From: Tardibacter sp963781025
Lineage (GTDB): Bacteria > Pseudomonadota > Alphaproteobacteria > Sphingomonadales > Sphingomonadaceae
Reading direction: 5' to 3'
Assembly: GCA_963781025.1 (NCBI GenBank)
Contig: CAWADU010000003.1
Span: forward strand, 372,001-436,000
DNA: 64,000 bases
Shown: in pieces, positions 52,033 to 61,256 of the stretch
Layout: every line of letters begins with the position of its first letter
Numbering within the stretch: position 1 is the first letter of the stretch
Notes under the pieces: generated by a model
Database searches by the model: none
Told to the model about the DNA's origin: nothing
What the model saw: only the letters and a program-made list of their open reading frames with translations
Made by a program: the position numbers and the translations under genes

Positions 52033-53513
52033 TGCGGTCGCCCCAGACGGGCCGCGAATGAGCGGTCGCGGCGTGTTCCTTCGCAATTTCGGCTGGAGCG
52101 TCATCTCGCGGATGTCCGTGTTCAGCCTGAGGCTGATCACGGTGCCGCTGTTTGCCCGGCTTCTGTCCCCGACCGATCTCGGCGCGGCGGCGGCGACGAT
52201 GACCGTCGTCCTGTTCCTGGTCCAGATGGGCGGCGGCGGATTGAATGCCGCGCTGGTGATCCAGAAGGAGGAGGAAGGCGACCTGTGGGATACCGTCTTC
52301 TGGGCCAATATGGTTATTGCGGTGCTGCTGGGTGGCGGGCTTTACCTGGGCGCCGAAGCCGTGGCGCGCTTCCTCGGCGCGATGGAGGCGGCACCGCTGC
52401 TGCGTGCGCTGAGCCTGCTGTTCCCGCTCTCGCTTGCCGCGCAGGTCAGCCTGGCGCTGATGGCGCGGCGCATGGAATTCCACAAGGAAACGCGCTGGAC
52501 GCTGACCGCCGAGCTTATTGCGGCGGCCGCCGCCATCTGGGCCGCATTCCGGGATTGGGGGGCGTGGGCGATCGTTCTCCAGCAATATGTCAGCGCCGCA
52601 ATTCTGCTGGGCGGCATGGCCTGGGCGGTCAATTACCGGCCGCGTCTTCGCTTCGCATGGGGCAAGCTGAAGCGGCTGTTCGGCTACAGCTTCGGCAACC
52701 TGGGGTCGGATCTTGCCAATTTCATCACTTTTCAGGGACCGTTGATCGTCATCACGCGCCAATCGGGGGTGGCGACCGGCGGCGCCTATTCCCTGGCGGG
52801 CCGCCTGTCGGACATTCCCAATCAGGTGATCCTCGTCGGATTGATGAATGTCCTTTTCCCGACCTTTTCATCGATCGCAGATGATGCGGAACGCAGGCGC
52901 AAGGCACTGCTGGCGGCGACCGGCGCAACGACCGCTCTGCTTGCTCCCATCATGTTTGGCTTCTGGGCCATTGCCCAACCTGTCACCGCCATCGTCCTGG
53001 GTGACAAATGGCTGTGGCTCTGGCCGGTCTTCGGCCTGCTCGCGCTCGCCAAGGGCGTGATGTCGCCGTGCGGCAGCTTCATCCCATTCATGAAGGGGAT
53101 GGGACGCGGCGACCTCCTGTGGTGGTTTTCGGCCAGCCGGGCGGCATTTACCATTGCGAGCACCGCCGTCGGCGCGCTTATCGGCGGTCTTTATGGCGCA
53201 GCGGTCGCGTTGGCGGCGGTGAATGCGGTCATCACCTTGCTTTACTCGGTCCTGGTGTTTCGCGTCGGTGGAATTCAGCGTCAGGGACGGGCTGCGGGCG
53301 GCGGGTGTTCCACTGCTGCTCGCGGCGCTGATGGCCGTGCTGGTGCGGTTGCTTCAGCCGTATCTGCAGGAAGCGATCGGATCACCGTTTTTCGCATGCG
53401 TGTTGCTCGGGGCCATCGGGGCCGGTGCTTATGGGCTAATGCTGCTTGCCTTTGGCGGCCGCGCGCTTCGTCAAGGGGTGATGCGTCTGCTCCGGCGCGG
53501 GATAGCCCGATGA
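52001..53513 (+). CDS. Wzx-type polysaccharide flippase, frame broken by a 1-bp insertion near 53270
   Basis: About 503 residues after correction, 12 to 14 membrane helices of the MATE/MVF polysaccharide flippase type (FLRNFGWSVISRMSVFSLRL, ATGGAYSLAGRLSDIPNQVI). The first frame runs well to VFRVGG near 53270, then the true C-terminus continues one frame over (EFSVRDGLRAAGVPLLLAAL, ending LRRGIAR at 53513). Removing one G of the GG at 53270-53271 restores the frame. A read-through into the next gene in the uncorrected frame is artefactual. ATG 52001 has a strong GGAGGAAAG 7 bases upstream, so it begins within the pyruvyl-transferase gene. Confidence 0.83.
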
Positions 53514-54392
53514 CCCGGACGAACCTGGTCATCACCCGTGCCGGGCCTAACAGTCTTCATCCGCATTGGCTCGACGCCGCTGAAGCTCGCAATTTCGACC
53601 TGCTGGTCTCCGCCTATGCCGATGGCGTCAGTGGTGAAGGTAGCGGTGAGGGCGAGGGCGTTTTCCATCACCATCTGCCTGGCTACAAGGTTGCCGGCTG
53701 GAAAATCATCCTCGACGAACAGGCCGAACTAATCGGCCGCTACCGCAACATCGCACTGATCGACGACGACATATTGTGTGACGCGGCGGCGCTCAGTGCG
53801 TGCTTCGACGCCGGCGACCGCCATAACCTGGACATATGGCAGCCGGGACTTCTCCTGGGACAGCTATTTCACCTATGCGGGCACGCTGGCTAACCCGCGC
53901 ATGGCGCTGCGCTACGTCAATTTCGTCGAGATGATGTGCCCCTTCTTCTCGGCATCCGCGTTGCGCCGGGCCGCGCCATTGTTCTCGCTAGGCTGGGAAA
54001 GCGGCATCGACCTCATCTGGTGCAGCCTTTTGCCCGACCCGCTGATGAAATGCGCGGTCATAGACGCCGTCGAAGTGAGGCATACCCGACCTGTCGGCAA
54101 GGAGAAGGACAAGAACGGCTTTGCGGACGGACGCTACGAGGACGCGATAGAGACGTGCCTTCGCCACTTCGGGATGAAATGGCCGAGCCTTGTCGCCTAT
54201 CACGGCATAGACCGGAGCGGACGGCTGCGCTCGCAAAGAGCAATCGCCCTGCGTTCGCTGCCGCTGCTTGGTGCAACCGTGAAGACCCCGACGGCTGGGG
54301 GGCTGCGACCCATCCTCGACCACATCCGGCATCAATGGACCCGCAAGGCCCGGTTCAGTGCCCGCGCCCAGGAAATACTCGACCCGCGCTGA
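53510..54392 (+). CDS. DUF707-like protein (putative glycosyltransferase), frame broken near 53846
   Basis: About 294 residues after correction. The first part (TNLVITRAGPNSLHPHWLDA, KVAGWKIILDEQAELIGRYR, YRNIALIDDDILCDAAALSA) ends in a DDD motif like a GT-A metal site. The second part (SWDSYFTYAGTLANPRMALR, GWESGIDLIWCSLL, VRHTRPVGKEKDKNGF) is in the next frame. One extra G in GGG at 53845-53847 accounts for the break. DUF707 resemblance is by pattern recall and not certain. It overlaps the flippase stop (ATGA) and converges on manC. Confidence 0.68.
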
Positions 54393-54394
54393 GG

Positions 54395-55825
54395 CTATTC
54401 CGCTGCCGCTTGCAGTCGCCCATAACTGTCCTCAAACCGGACGATGTCGTCCTCGCCCAGATAGGGGCCGCACTGGACCTCGATCAGGTGCAGGGGAATG
54501 CGTCCGGGATTTTCCAGCCGGTGCGTCGCGCCCGCCGGGATGTAGGTCGACTGGTTTTCCTGAAGCAGCCTGACCTCGCTGTCGATCGTCACCATGGCGG
54601 TGCCCGACACGACGATCCAGTGTTCCGAGCGATGATGATGCATCTGAAGCGACAGTTTCTCGCCCGGTTTCACCACGATCCGCTTGGTCTGGAAGCGATC
54701 GCCGCGATCCGTCGTTTCATAGGTGCCCCAGGGGCGGTGGACGACCGAATGCACTTCATGGCTTGTCTGGCCCGCCTGCTTCAGCGCGTCGACGATCGCC
54801 TTCACATCCTGGGCACGATCGCGCGGCATGATGAGGATGGCGTCCCGAGTGGAAATGGCGACAAGATCGGACACGCCGATCGCGGCGATCGCGGGCCCGC
54901 TGTCGGTCCGGAACAGGCTGTTTCTGCTGTCGATGGCGACGACATCGCCCTTGATCGAATTGCCTGCGCCATCCTTCTTGCTGATCGCCCAGAGCGCGTC
55001 CCAGGAGCCGACATCGGACCAGCCCATTTCGACCGGCACCACCACGGCCCGCTCCGTCCGTTCCATCACCGCATAGTCGATCGAAATGTTCGGACTGGCG
55101 AGGAAACTTGCACGATGGGGTCTCAGGAATTGCCCGTCGGCATTGACCGCCGCCATCGCCGCGGAGCAGCAGCTTGCGATTTCCGGCGCGTGCGCGCGCA
55201 ATTCGTCGAGATAGGCGCCCGCGGTGAACAGAAAGATGCCGCTGTTCCAGAAATGCCTTCCGCCATCCACATAGGCATGCGCCGTGGCCGGATCGGGCTT
55301 TTCCGTGAAAGCCGCGACGCCTCTCACGCCGGGATGGACGGCAGCGTCGGCATCTGCCTCTGCCTCGATATAGCCATAGCCGGTTTCCGGATGTTCGGGC
55401 GTAATCCCGAATGTGACGAGCATGCCCGCCTCGGCCGCCGGCAGCGCTCTTTCCATCGCTGCGCGGAAGGCGGCGACATCGGTGATCACATGATCGGACG
55501 GCATCACGAGAAGCGTCGCCTCGGGATCGGCGGCCAGCGCCGCAAGCGCGATGGCGGCGGCGGTGTTCCGTCCCGCCGGTTCCAGAATGATTCCCGATGG
55601 CGTGACGTTGATCGCGTTCAACTGTTCCGCGATGTGGAAGCGGTGTTCCTCGCCCGCAACGATGAATGGCGGGGCGAAATCGGTGCCGCTGGTTCGGGCG
55701 ACAGTCGCCTGGAGCATGGTTGCTTCCGACGCGATCGACAGAAGCTGCTTGGGATACAGCGACCGCGAGACCGGCCAAAGACGCGTGCCGGAACCACCGG
55801 AAAGAACAACGGGATGAATAGCCAT
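54395..55825 (-). CDS. manC: Mannose-1-phosphate guanylyltransferase / mannose-6-phosphate isomerase
   Basis: 476 residues, bifunctional GDP-mannose synthesis enzyme (type II PMI, like CpsB/XanB/AlgA). The pyrophosphorylase signature is VVLSGGSGTRLWPVSRSLYP, followed by MPSDHVITDVAAF and the FTEKPDPATAHAYV loop. The C-terminal cupin isomerase has QTKRIVVKPGEKLSLQMHHH, RSEHWIVVSGTAMV and QSTYIPAGATHRLENPG. ATG 55825 has GGAG 8 bases upstream, better than ATG 55840. Suggests mannose or a GDP-mannose derivative in the EPS. Confidence 0.93.
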   Translation of the reverse strand: MAIHPVVLSGGSGTRLWPVSRSLYPKQLLSIASEATMLQATVARTSGTDFAPPFIVAGEEHRFHIAEQLNAINVTPSGIILEPAGRNTAAAIALAALAADPEATLLVMPSDHVITDVAAFRAAMERALPAAEAGMLVTFGITPEHPETGYGYIEAEADADAAVHPGVRGVAAFTEKPDPATAHAYVDGGRHFWNSGIFLFTAGAYLDELRAHAPEIASCCSAAMAAVNADGQFLRPHRASFLASPNISIDYAVMERTERAVVVPVEMGWSDVGSWDALWAISKKDGAGNSIKGDVVAIDSRNSLFRTDSGPAIAAIGVSDLVAISTRDAILIMPRDRAQDVKAIVDALKQAGQTSHEVHSVVHRPWGTYETTDRGDRFQTKRIVVKPGEKLSLQMHHHRSEHWIVVSGTAMVTIDSEVRLLQENQSTYIPAGATHRLENPGRIPLHLIEVQCGPYLGEDDIVRFEDSYGRLQAAAE

Positions 55826-55940
55826 GGCGGAACACTCCATGCGGGAAAAAAGAACGTCTATATCTCCGGCACCTTAGCGGCAATTCATGACCGTTGAGGG
55901 GCCGTATCGACAAATCGCCCGTCCGATGAGCCAGACGCCT

Positions 55941-57137
55941 TCACGCCTCGCTTCGCGCTGGCGAGCGGCGGGGCGGCAGACGGTGCCGAACCAGCTTCTG
56001 AAGCACGGGTTCGATCCGGAGGGTGAACAGATAGCTGCACGACAGGCAGATCAGGAGGCTGAGCAGAGCCGCTGCCGCCCTGGTCGCTCCCGCATCGCGC
56101 AGCCGGCCCATGATCCAACCGCCAGTGATATTGTGCATCAGATAAAGCGGATAGGTGAGGAGTCCGGCTCGGCGCGCGAATGCACGGTATTGCGGGCCCG
56201 GCTGACGACGCCGTTCGGCCATCACCGCCAATGCGCACGCGAGACAACTCGTCAGCCATGCCAGCATGGGCACCAGCGGGTTTTGCGCAAAGATCGTGAT
56301 GCCTTCGGACCGGAGTGCGGAATGATAGATGGCCGTCAGACAATCGAAGGTGGCAAGCGCGGCGCAGCCGATACGCTCGGCGGTGATGCCCTGGTCGAAC
56401 ATTTCCTGGGCGAACATTCCCAGCAGGAAGAAAGCGCCCGTGGTCAACAGGATGACGCGCGACGGATATGCGAATGCCACCGTTTGAACAAAAGTCCCGA
56501 TGCTGCCCATGCCGAAGAGATGCGACATGATGACGAGCGACCAGAAGGCGGTGACGATGCCAAGCGCATACCTCATCAACGATGGCAGCCGTGCCACCTG
56601 TCCCGATAGCAGGATCAGGAAGATGACGAGGTAGAAAACCACTTCCACCGTCAGCGTCCAGATGACGCCGTCGATCCACGGCCCCTTTGGAAAGAGCGTG
56701 ACTGTCCGCAACCAGCGGATCAACGCCTTGCCGAACGGCAAAAGCCCCGTGCCAGCCATGATGAGGAACGGCCAGATCGAAAAGAAGAAAAGCGCCGGAT
56801 AAAGCCTGACGATGCGCCCGGCAGCGAAGCCCGACGCGCTGTTGCCCAATGCTGACCGGGTGATCACAAAGCCTGAGATAACGAAGAAGAGCTCAACCCC
56901 GATCCAGCCCCACCAGGCAAATGGCAGGGCGTCGGGAAATGCGATGCTCGCGCCCACCGCGTCGCGGATGCCGCCATAGCCGGCCGGCTCAACCCACGAA
57001 AAGAACAGAAAGTGATAGGAAACAACCAGAAGCGCCGCGAACAGCCGCAAAATGTCCAGTCCGACAACGGTCTGGCGCCCGGATACCTTACCGGGCGTCG
57101 CGGTTTCCATCCCCGGTGCTCCCTGTTGGCGCTTCAT
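55941..57137 (-). CDS. Acyltransferase family 3 protein (OafA/NodX-like)
   Basis: 398 residues with about ten membrane helices. It begins TVVGLDILRLFAALLVVSYH, with the conserved His at the end of the first helix, and has WWGWIGVELFFVISGFVITR as the second family motif. It is followed by manC in the same direction with a gap of 115 bases. Probably acetylates or acylates the polymer, a second such enzyme in the locus. Start ATG 57137 or 57110. Confidence 0.85.
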   Translation of the reverse strand: MKRQQGAPGMETATPGKVSGRQTVVGLDILRLFAALLVVSYHFLFFSWVEPAGYGGIRDAVGASIAFPDALPFAWWGWIGVELFFVISGFVITRSALGNSASGFAAGRIVRLYPALFFFSIWPFLIMAGTGLLPFGKALIRWLRTVTLFPKGPWIDGVIWTLTVEVVFYLVIFLILLSGQVARLPSLMRYALGIVTAFWSLVIMSHLFGMGSIGTFVQTVAFAYPSRVILLTTGAFFLLGMFAQEMFDQGITAERIGCAALATFDCLTAIYHSALRSEGITIFAQNPLVPMLAWLTSCLACALAVMAERRRQPGPQYRAFARRAGLLTYPLYLMHNITGGWIMGRLRDAGATRAAAALLSLLICLSCSYLFTLRIEPVLQKLVRHRLPPRRSPARSEA

Positions 57138-57303
57138 GCCGCGCGCTGCTGGTAATTAGGAGCAAACTGAGCGGCTTGTCCCGGTCGAAATTCCCGTCCG
57201 GCCCGATATCGCCACAGCCCGGCGACGGCGAGCCATGCGGTGGCGCCGTTTCACCTTCGGGACGTTTTTGCGCTATGCTGAAAAGGCGATGTGAAAGGGA
57301 AGC

Positions 57304-57675
57304 ATGATGCTCACGCACAAGGTGGACGAAGCGAGCGGGATCGTCGAACTGGTCATCGACGGCAAGGTCGAGCGCGCCGATTATGAAGCCGCGATCACCG
57401 CAATCGATGCGATGATCAAGCGCCACGGCACAGTGAAGGTGCTTGAAGTGCTGAAGAGCCTGGGCTGGGTCGATCCCGGTGTGTGGTGGAAAGACACGGT
57501 CTGGGGCCTTACCCACATTCGCGATTTCGGGCGTTGCGCGGTGGTGACGGACAAGGGCTGGGTCGGCCCGTTCGCCAAGGCGATCGGCGCATTGATGCCG
57601 GCCGAGGTGCGCGTATTCCCGCTAGAGGCGGAAGATGAAGCCCGTACTTGGTTGAAGCAGGGCGCAGGGGCATAG
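57304..57675 (+). CDS. STAS/SEC14-like (SpoIIAA-like) protein
   Basis: 123 residues of the SpoIIAA-like STAS group often found in proteobacteria. Segments VIDGKVERADYEAAITAIDA, LGWVDPGVWWKDTVWGLTHI and FGRCAVVTDKGWVGPFAKAI are typical. It does not have the phosphorylatable Ser of the anti-anti-sigma factors in clear form. Start ATG 57304 or 57307. Function unknown; neighbours give no clear clue. Confidence 0.82.
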   Translation: MMLTHKVDEASGIVELVIDGKVERADYEAAITAIDAMIKRHGTVKVLEVLKSLGWVDPGVWWKDTVWGLTHIRDFGRCAVVTDKGWVGPFAKAIGALMPAEVRVFPLEAEDEARTWLKQGAGA

Positions 57676-57693
57676 CGCCGTCGGGCGTCGAGG

Positions 57694-58449
57694 TCAGGGC
57701 TGACTTACCAGCGCGGCCTGGACCAGCAGCGCTGCCAGATCATCCGGCATCGTCACCTGTGGAAGATGACCCGTACGCAGTACATAGACCGGCCAGGTCC
57801 GGGCCTGCGCCCGCCGCGCCGCAAAGGAAAAGGCGCCGACCTTTGCACCCGGCTCCAGGGTGAGGATGTAGGTGCCCGGAATGGCTGCGGCACGGGAATC
57901 GGAGAGCGTCAGCTTTTGGTCAAGCGTACCGATCGGCTGGGGCAGACCCTTGCCATTGCCGGAGGGTATTCCCCGGCCGCCGCCTTGTTCCTTCGCGCGG
58001 CGCCGCAGACTGTCCGCGAAGCTGGGTGCCATCTGATCGAACGCCGACTCGCCGCTTTCAGGCAGGAACGCGTCAACGTAAACGACCCGCGCGATCTTAT
58101 TGGGGACACGCTCGGCGACGCCCGACACGACCATGCCGCCGTAGCTGTGCCCGACGAGGATCACATGGTCGAGGTGCTTCTTCCCGATAAGATCCACGAT
58201 CTCATCGATATGTGCTGAAAGGTTGATCGCGGGCCCATCTTCGCCCGCGCGTTCGCCCTGACCGGTCAGCGACGGCGCGTAGACACGGTATCCGGCCTTT
58301 TCGAGCAAAGGCTTCACGCGCCACCACCCTTGGCCGCTGCCCCATGCTCCATGGATCAGGATGAAGGGTTGGAGCTGGGGCTGACGCTCGGCCGCATGCG
58401 CCGCGATGGGCGGAAAAACGACGAGGAGGAAGGCAAGGAGCGCCCGCAT
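57694..58449 (-). CDS. Secreted alpha/beta hydrolase
   Basis: 251 residues. A signal peptide (MRALLAFLLVVFPPIAAHAA) is followed by an alpha/beta hydrolase fold: oxyanion region FILIHGAWGSGQGWW, nucleophile elbow VGHSYGGMV, and a late His in LRTGHLPQ. The frame is open back to 58677, but that part is over yciB and lacks similarity; ATG 58449 starts the signal peptide, 8 bases after the yciB stop. Esterase or lactonase-like, substrate unknown. Confidence 0.84.
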   Translation of the reverse strand: MRALLAFLLVVFPPIAAHAAERQPQLQPFILIHGAWGSGQGWWRVKPLLEKAGYRVYAPSLTGQGERAGEDGPAINLSAHIDEIVDLIGKKHLDHVILVGHSYGGMVVSGVAERVPNKIARVVYVDAFLPESGESAFDQMAPSFADSLRRRAKEQGGGRGIPSGNGKGLPQPIGTLDQKLTLSDSRAAAIPGTYILTLEPGAKVGAFSFAARRAQARTWPVYVLRTGHLPQVTMPDDLAALLVQAALVSQP

Positions 58450-58457
58450 CGCGCGGG

Positions 58458-59063
58458 TCAGCCCTGGGGGGTGATCGGTGGTTCGACCTTTTCCGGCTTG
58501 ACGCCGTGCTTCATCATGATCGGGGCCTGCGCCATGGCGAACACCAGCGACAGTGGCGTGACGCCCCATAATTTGAACGCTACCCAGAAATCCGTGGTTT
58601 GCGTCCGCCAGACGATTTCGTTCAGCACGGCCATGGCGACGAAGAAAAATCCCCAGTTGCGCGACAGCTTGTGCCAACCCGCGTCGTCGAGGCCCGGATA
58701 GGCGGCCTCAAGCACAATCTTGAGCGTGGGGCGGCCGGAGAAAAGACCGAAGAAAAGGATCGACGCGAACATCAGATAGACGATCGTCGGCTTCAGCTTG
58801 ATGAAGGTCACATCGTGCAGCCAGAGCGTCAGCCCGCCGAAGCCAAGGACCATGATGCCAGACAGCCACAGCATCGCAGAGACGCGGCCGGTCCTGATCT
58901 TCGATATGAGCATTGCGGCAGCCGTCGCCAGCATGAATGCGGCCGTCGCAGCAAAGACGCCCTTGAGGCTGTTCATAATGAAAAAGATGAGCAACGGGCC
59001 GAAATCGACCGCCAGTTTAAGGCCGGTGCCTGCTTCCTGTTTGCCCTCGGCACCTGCTGCCAT
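58458..59063 (-). CDS. yciB: Inner-membrane septation protein YciB (IspZ)
   Basis: 201 residues, five to six membrane helices. Family segments are LKLAVDFGPLLIFFIMNSLK, KPTIVYLMFASILFFGLFSG, HKLSRNWGFFFVAMAVLNEI and VWRTQTTDFWVAFKLWGVTP. YciB helps maintain envelope integrity and cell division in enterics. It follows ftsY after 12 bases in the same leftward operon. Confidence 0.93.
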   Translation of the reverse strand: MAAGAEGKQEAGTGLKLAVDFGPLLIFFIMNSLKGVFAATAAFMLATAAAMLISKIRTGRVSAMLWLSGIMVLGFGGLTLWLHDVTFIKLKPTIVYLMFASILFFGLFSGRPTLKIVLEAAYPGLDDAGWHKLSRNWGFFFVAMAVLNEIVWRTQTTDFWVAFKLWGVTPLSLVFAMAQAPIMMKHGVKPEKVEPPITPQG

Positions 59064-59075
59064 ATTCCGTTCCTT

Positions 59076-60014
59076 CTATCTTGCGCCAGCGATCGCGCGG
59101 GCGAGTTCATGTGCATCGAACGGCCTGAGGTCCGTCATGGTTTCACCCACGCCGACCGCAAAGATCGGCAGGCCGTAGCGTTCGGCAGCCGCAACCAGAA
59201 CGCCGCCGCGTGCCGTGCCGTCCAATTTGGTCATGACCAGGCCGGTCACCCCTGCGGTGTCGCGGAATGCCTCGATCTGGCTGAATGCATTCTGTCCCAC
59301 GGTGGCGTCCAGCACGAGGACGACATCGTGGGGCGCGGCCGGATCGAGCTTGCCCAGCACGCGCTTGACCTTCGCAAGCTCGTCCATCAGCCCTTGCTTG
59401 TTCTGGAGCCGCCCGGCAGTGTCGACGATCAGCACGTCGATGCCCGCCGCCTTTGCCTGCTGGTGGGCATCGAAGACGAGGCCCGCCGCGTCAGCGCCTT
59501 CCTTGCCGGAAATAACCGGAACGCCGGCGCGATCCCCCCAGGTCTGCAATTGTTCGATCGCAGCGGCGCGGAATGTGTCGCCCGCCGCCAGCATCACCGA
59601 ATAATCCTGCTCGGTGAACAGATGCGCGAGCTTGGCGATCGTCGTCGTCTTGCCTGATCCGTTGACACCGGCCACCAGCACCACATGCGGGCGCGGAAAG
59701 GCGGTGATGTCCAGCGGCTTTGCCACGGGGCGCAGAATGCTCGCGATTTCTTCCGCCACGATTGTGCGAAGACCGGCTTCGTCCAGCGTCTTTTGATAGC
59801 GTCCCTGGCCAACGCGCTCGGCAATGCGGGCGGCGGCGGTGGGGCCGAGGTCGGACGCGATCAGCGCCTCCTCGATGTCGCCGAGCGTGCGCTCGTCCAG
59901 TTCGATGCCGGGGCCGACAAGGCCGGTCAGATTGTCGCCAAGCCGCTCCGACGTACGCGAGAAGCCGCGTTTCAACCGGTCGAACCAGCCGCTGCCGCCA
60001 TTTGCATCGCTCAT
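59076..60014 (-). CDS. ftsY: Signal recognition particle receptor FtsY
   Basis: SRP GTPase that docks ribosome-nascent chains at the membrane, 312 residues without the long acidic A domain. N domain at residues 1-95 (WFDRLKRGFSRTSERLGDNL), then the G domain with P-loop GVNGSGKTTTIAKLA, DTFRAAAIEQLQTWGDR, the GTP-binding DTAGRLQNKQGLMDELAKV and TKLDGTARGGVLVAAAERYG. ATG 60014 overlaps the mtaB stop, and the dapF-mtaB-ftsY order is one I recall as common in alphaproteobacteria. Confidence 0.96.
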   Translation of the reverse strand: MSDANGGSGWFDRLKRGFSRTSERLGDNLTGLVGPGIELDERTLGDIEEALIASDLGPTAAARIAERVGQGRYQKTLDEAGLRTIVAEEIASILRPVAKPLDITAFPRPHVVLVAGVNGSGKTTTIAKLAHLFTEQDYSVMLAAGDTFRAAAIEQLQTWGDRAGVPVISGKEGADAAGLVFDAHQQAKAAGIDVLIVDTAGRLQNKQGLMDELAKVKRVLGKLDPAAPHDVVLVLDATVGQNAFSQIEAFRDTAGVTGLVMTKLDGTARGGVLVAAAERYGLPIFAVGVGETMTDLRPFDAHELARAIAGAR

Positions 60015-61256
60015 GCCGCGACAGCTTCCAATATGCCGCCGGAAACGCCCGTCACGGTCACGGCCCTGATCTCTCCCGGGGTTGCACCGCCGACAAGACG
60101 GATGGGGGCAAAGCTTTCGGCATGGCCGGTCCCGTCCTCGCGCTCGACGAGCAAGCTCTGCGATGTGGACACAAGGCTTTCAAGCCAGCGATTGAACCGG
60201 ACGGCGGATGCGGCGCGAAGCCGGGCCGCACGCTCCTTCCTCAGCGGAACGGGCACCTGCGGCATCTTTGCGGCGGGCGTACCGGTACGCGCCGAATAGG
60301 GGAAGATGTGGCCAAAGACGATGTCGCATTCGTCGATCAGCCGGAGCGTGTTCTCAAACATTTCGTCCGTCTCGGTCGGGAACCCTGCGATCAGGTCTGC
60401 TCCAAAGGCGATTTCGGGCCGTGCGGTGCGAACCCGCGCGCAAAAATCGATCGACTGGGCGCGGTCGTGGCGGCGCTTCATCCGCTTCAGGATCATGTCG
60501 TCGCCCGCCTGGAGGGACAGATGGAGATGCGGCATCAACCGTGGGTCGGATGTGATGGCGTCGAACAGCGCGCCATCGATCTCGACCGAATCAATCGAGG
60601 AGAGACGCAGGCGCTTCAGATCCGGCACATGGGACAGGATGCGCTGGACGAGGGCGCCGAGCGAAGGGCTGCCGGGAAGGTCCGGGCCATAGGAGGTGAC
60701 GTCGACGCCGGTCAGCACCACTTCGTTGAAGCCCTGATCGACCAGCGCCTTGATGCGATCGATCACCAGCCCGGCTGGAGCGGATCGCGAGTTGCCCCGC
60801 CCATAGGGGATGATGCAGAAGGTGCAGCGGTGGTCGCAGCCGTTCTGCACCTCGACAAAGGCGCGGGCGCGTTCGGCAAAGCCGCCAAGCATGTGCGGCG
60901 CGGTTTCGCGCACGGCCATGATGTCCGACACGCGGACTTCGGCTATGTCCTCCGCGTTGAATCGCAGGTTCGCGGGTTCGAACTTGTCGATGTTGCCGAG
61001 CACGCGCGACACCTCGGGCATGGCGGCGAAGGTCTGAGGCTCGATCTGCGCGGCGCAGCCGGTGACGATGATCTTCGCGTCCGGATTGGCGCGCCGGGCC
61101 TTGCGGATGGCCTGCCGCGCCTGGCGCACGGCTTCTCCCGTGACCGCGCAGGTGTTGACGATGACCGTGTCGCCATCATCGCCGGCAAGCGCCCGCATCG
61201 CATCCGAGTTCGGCGGCGTTGAGGCGGCAGCCGAACGTGATGACGTCGGTGCTCAC
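60011..61256 (-). CDS. mtaB: tRNA t6A37 methylthiotransferase MtaB, frame broken by a 1-bp insertion at 61208
   Basis: Radical SAM methylthiotransferase adding a methylthio group to t6A at position 37 of tRNA. From the GTG at 61256 (which overlaps the dapF stop as GTGA) the sequence reads VSTDVITFGCRLNAAE, where the first cluster Cys is present, and then shifts. The second frame begins at MRALAGDDGDTVIVNTCAVT and runs to 60011, with the SAM cluster in GCDHRCTFCIIPYGRG. Dropping the extra base at 61208 restores EXDAM as ESDAM. The second frame alone would lose the N-terminal cluster Cys, so the longer form is the real gene. Confidence 0.88.

Noticed and set aside
52001..53893. Single 630-residue fusion of flippase and next gene
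   Set aside because: The middle part (Gly/Arg/Ala-rich) is out of frame; the true flippase C-terminus is in the neighbouring frame and ends in an ATGA overlap at 53513.
53936..55897. 653-codon rightward frame over manC
   Set aside because: Shadow of manC; its translation is Arg/His/Asp-rich without a domain.
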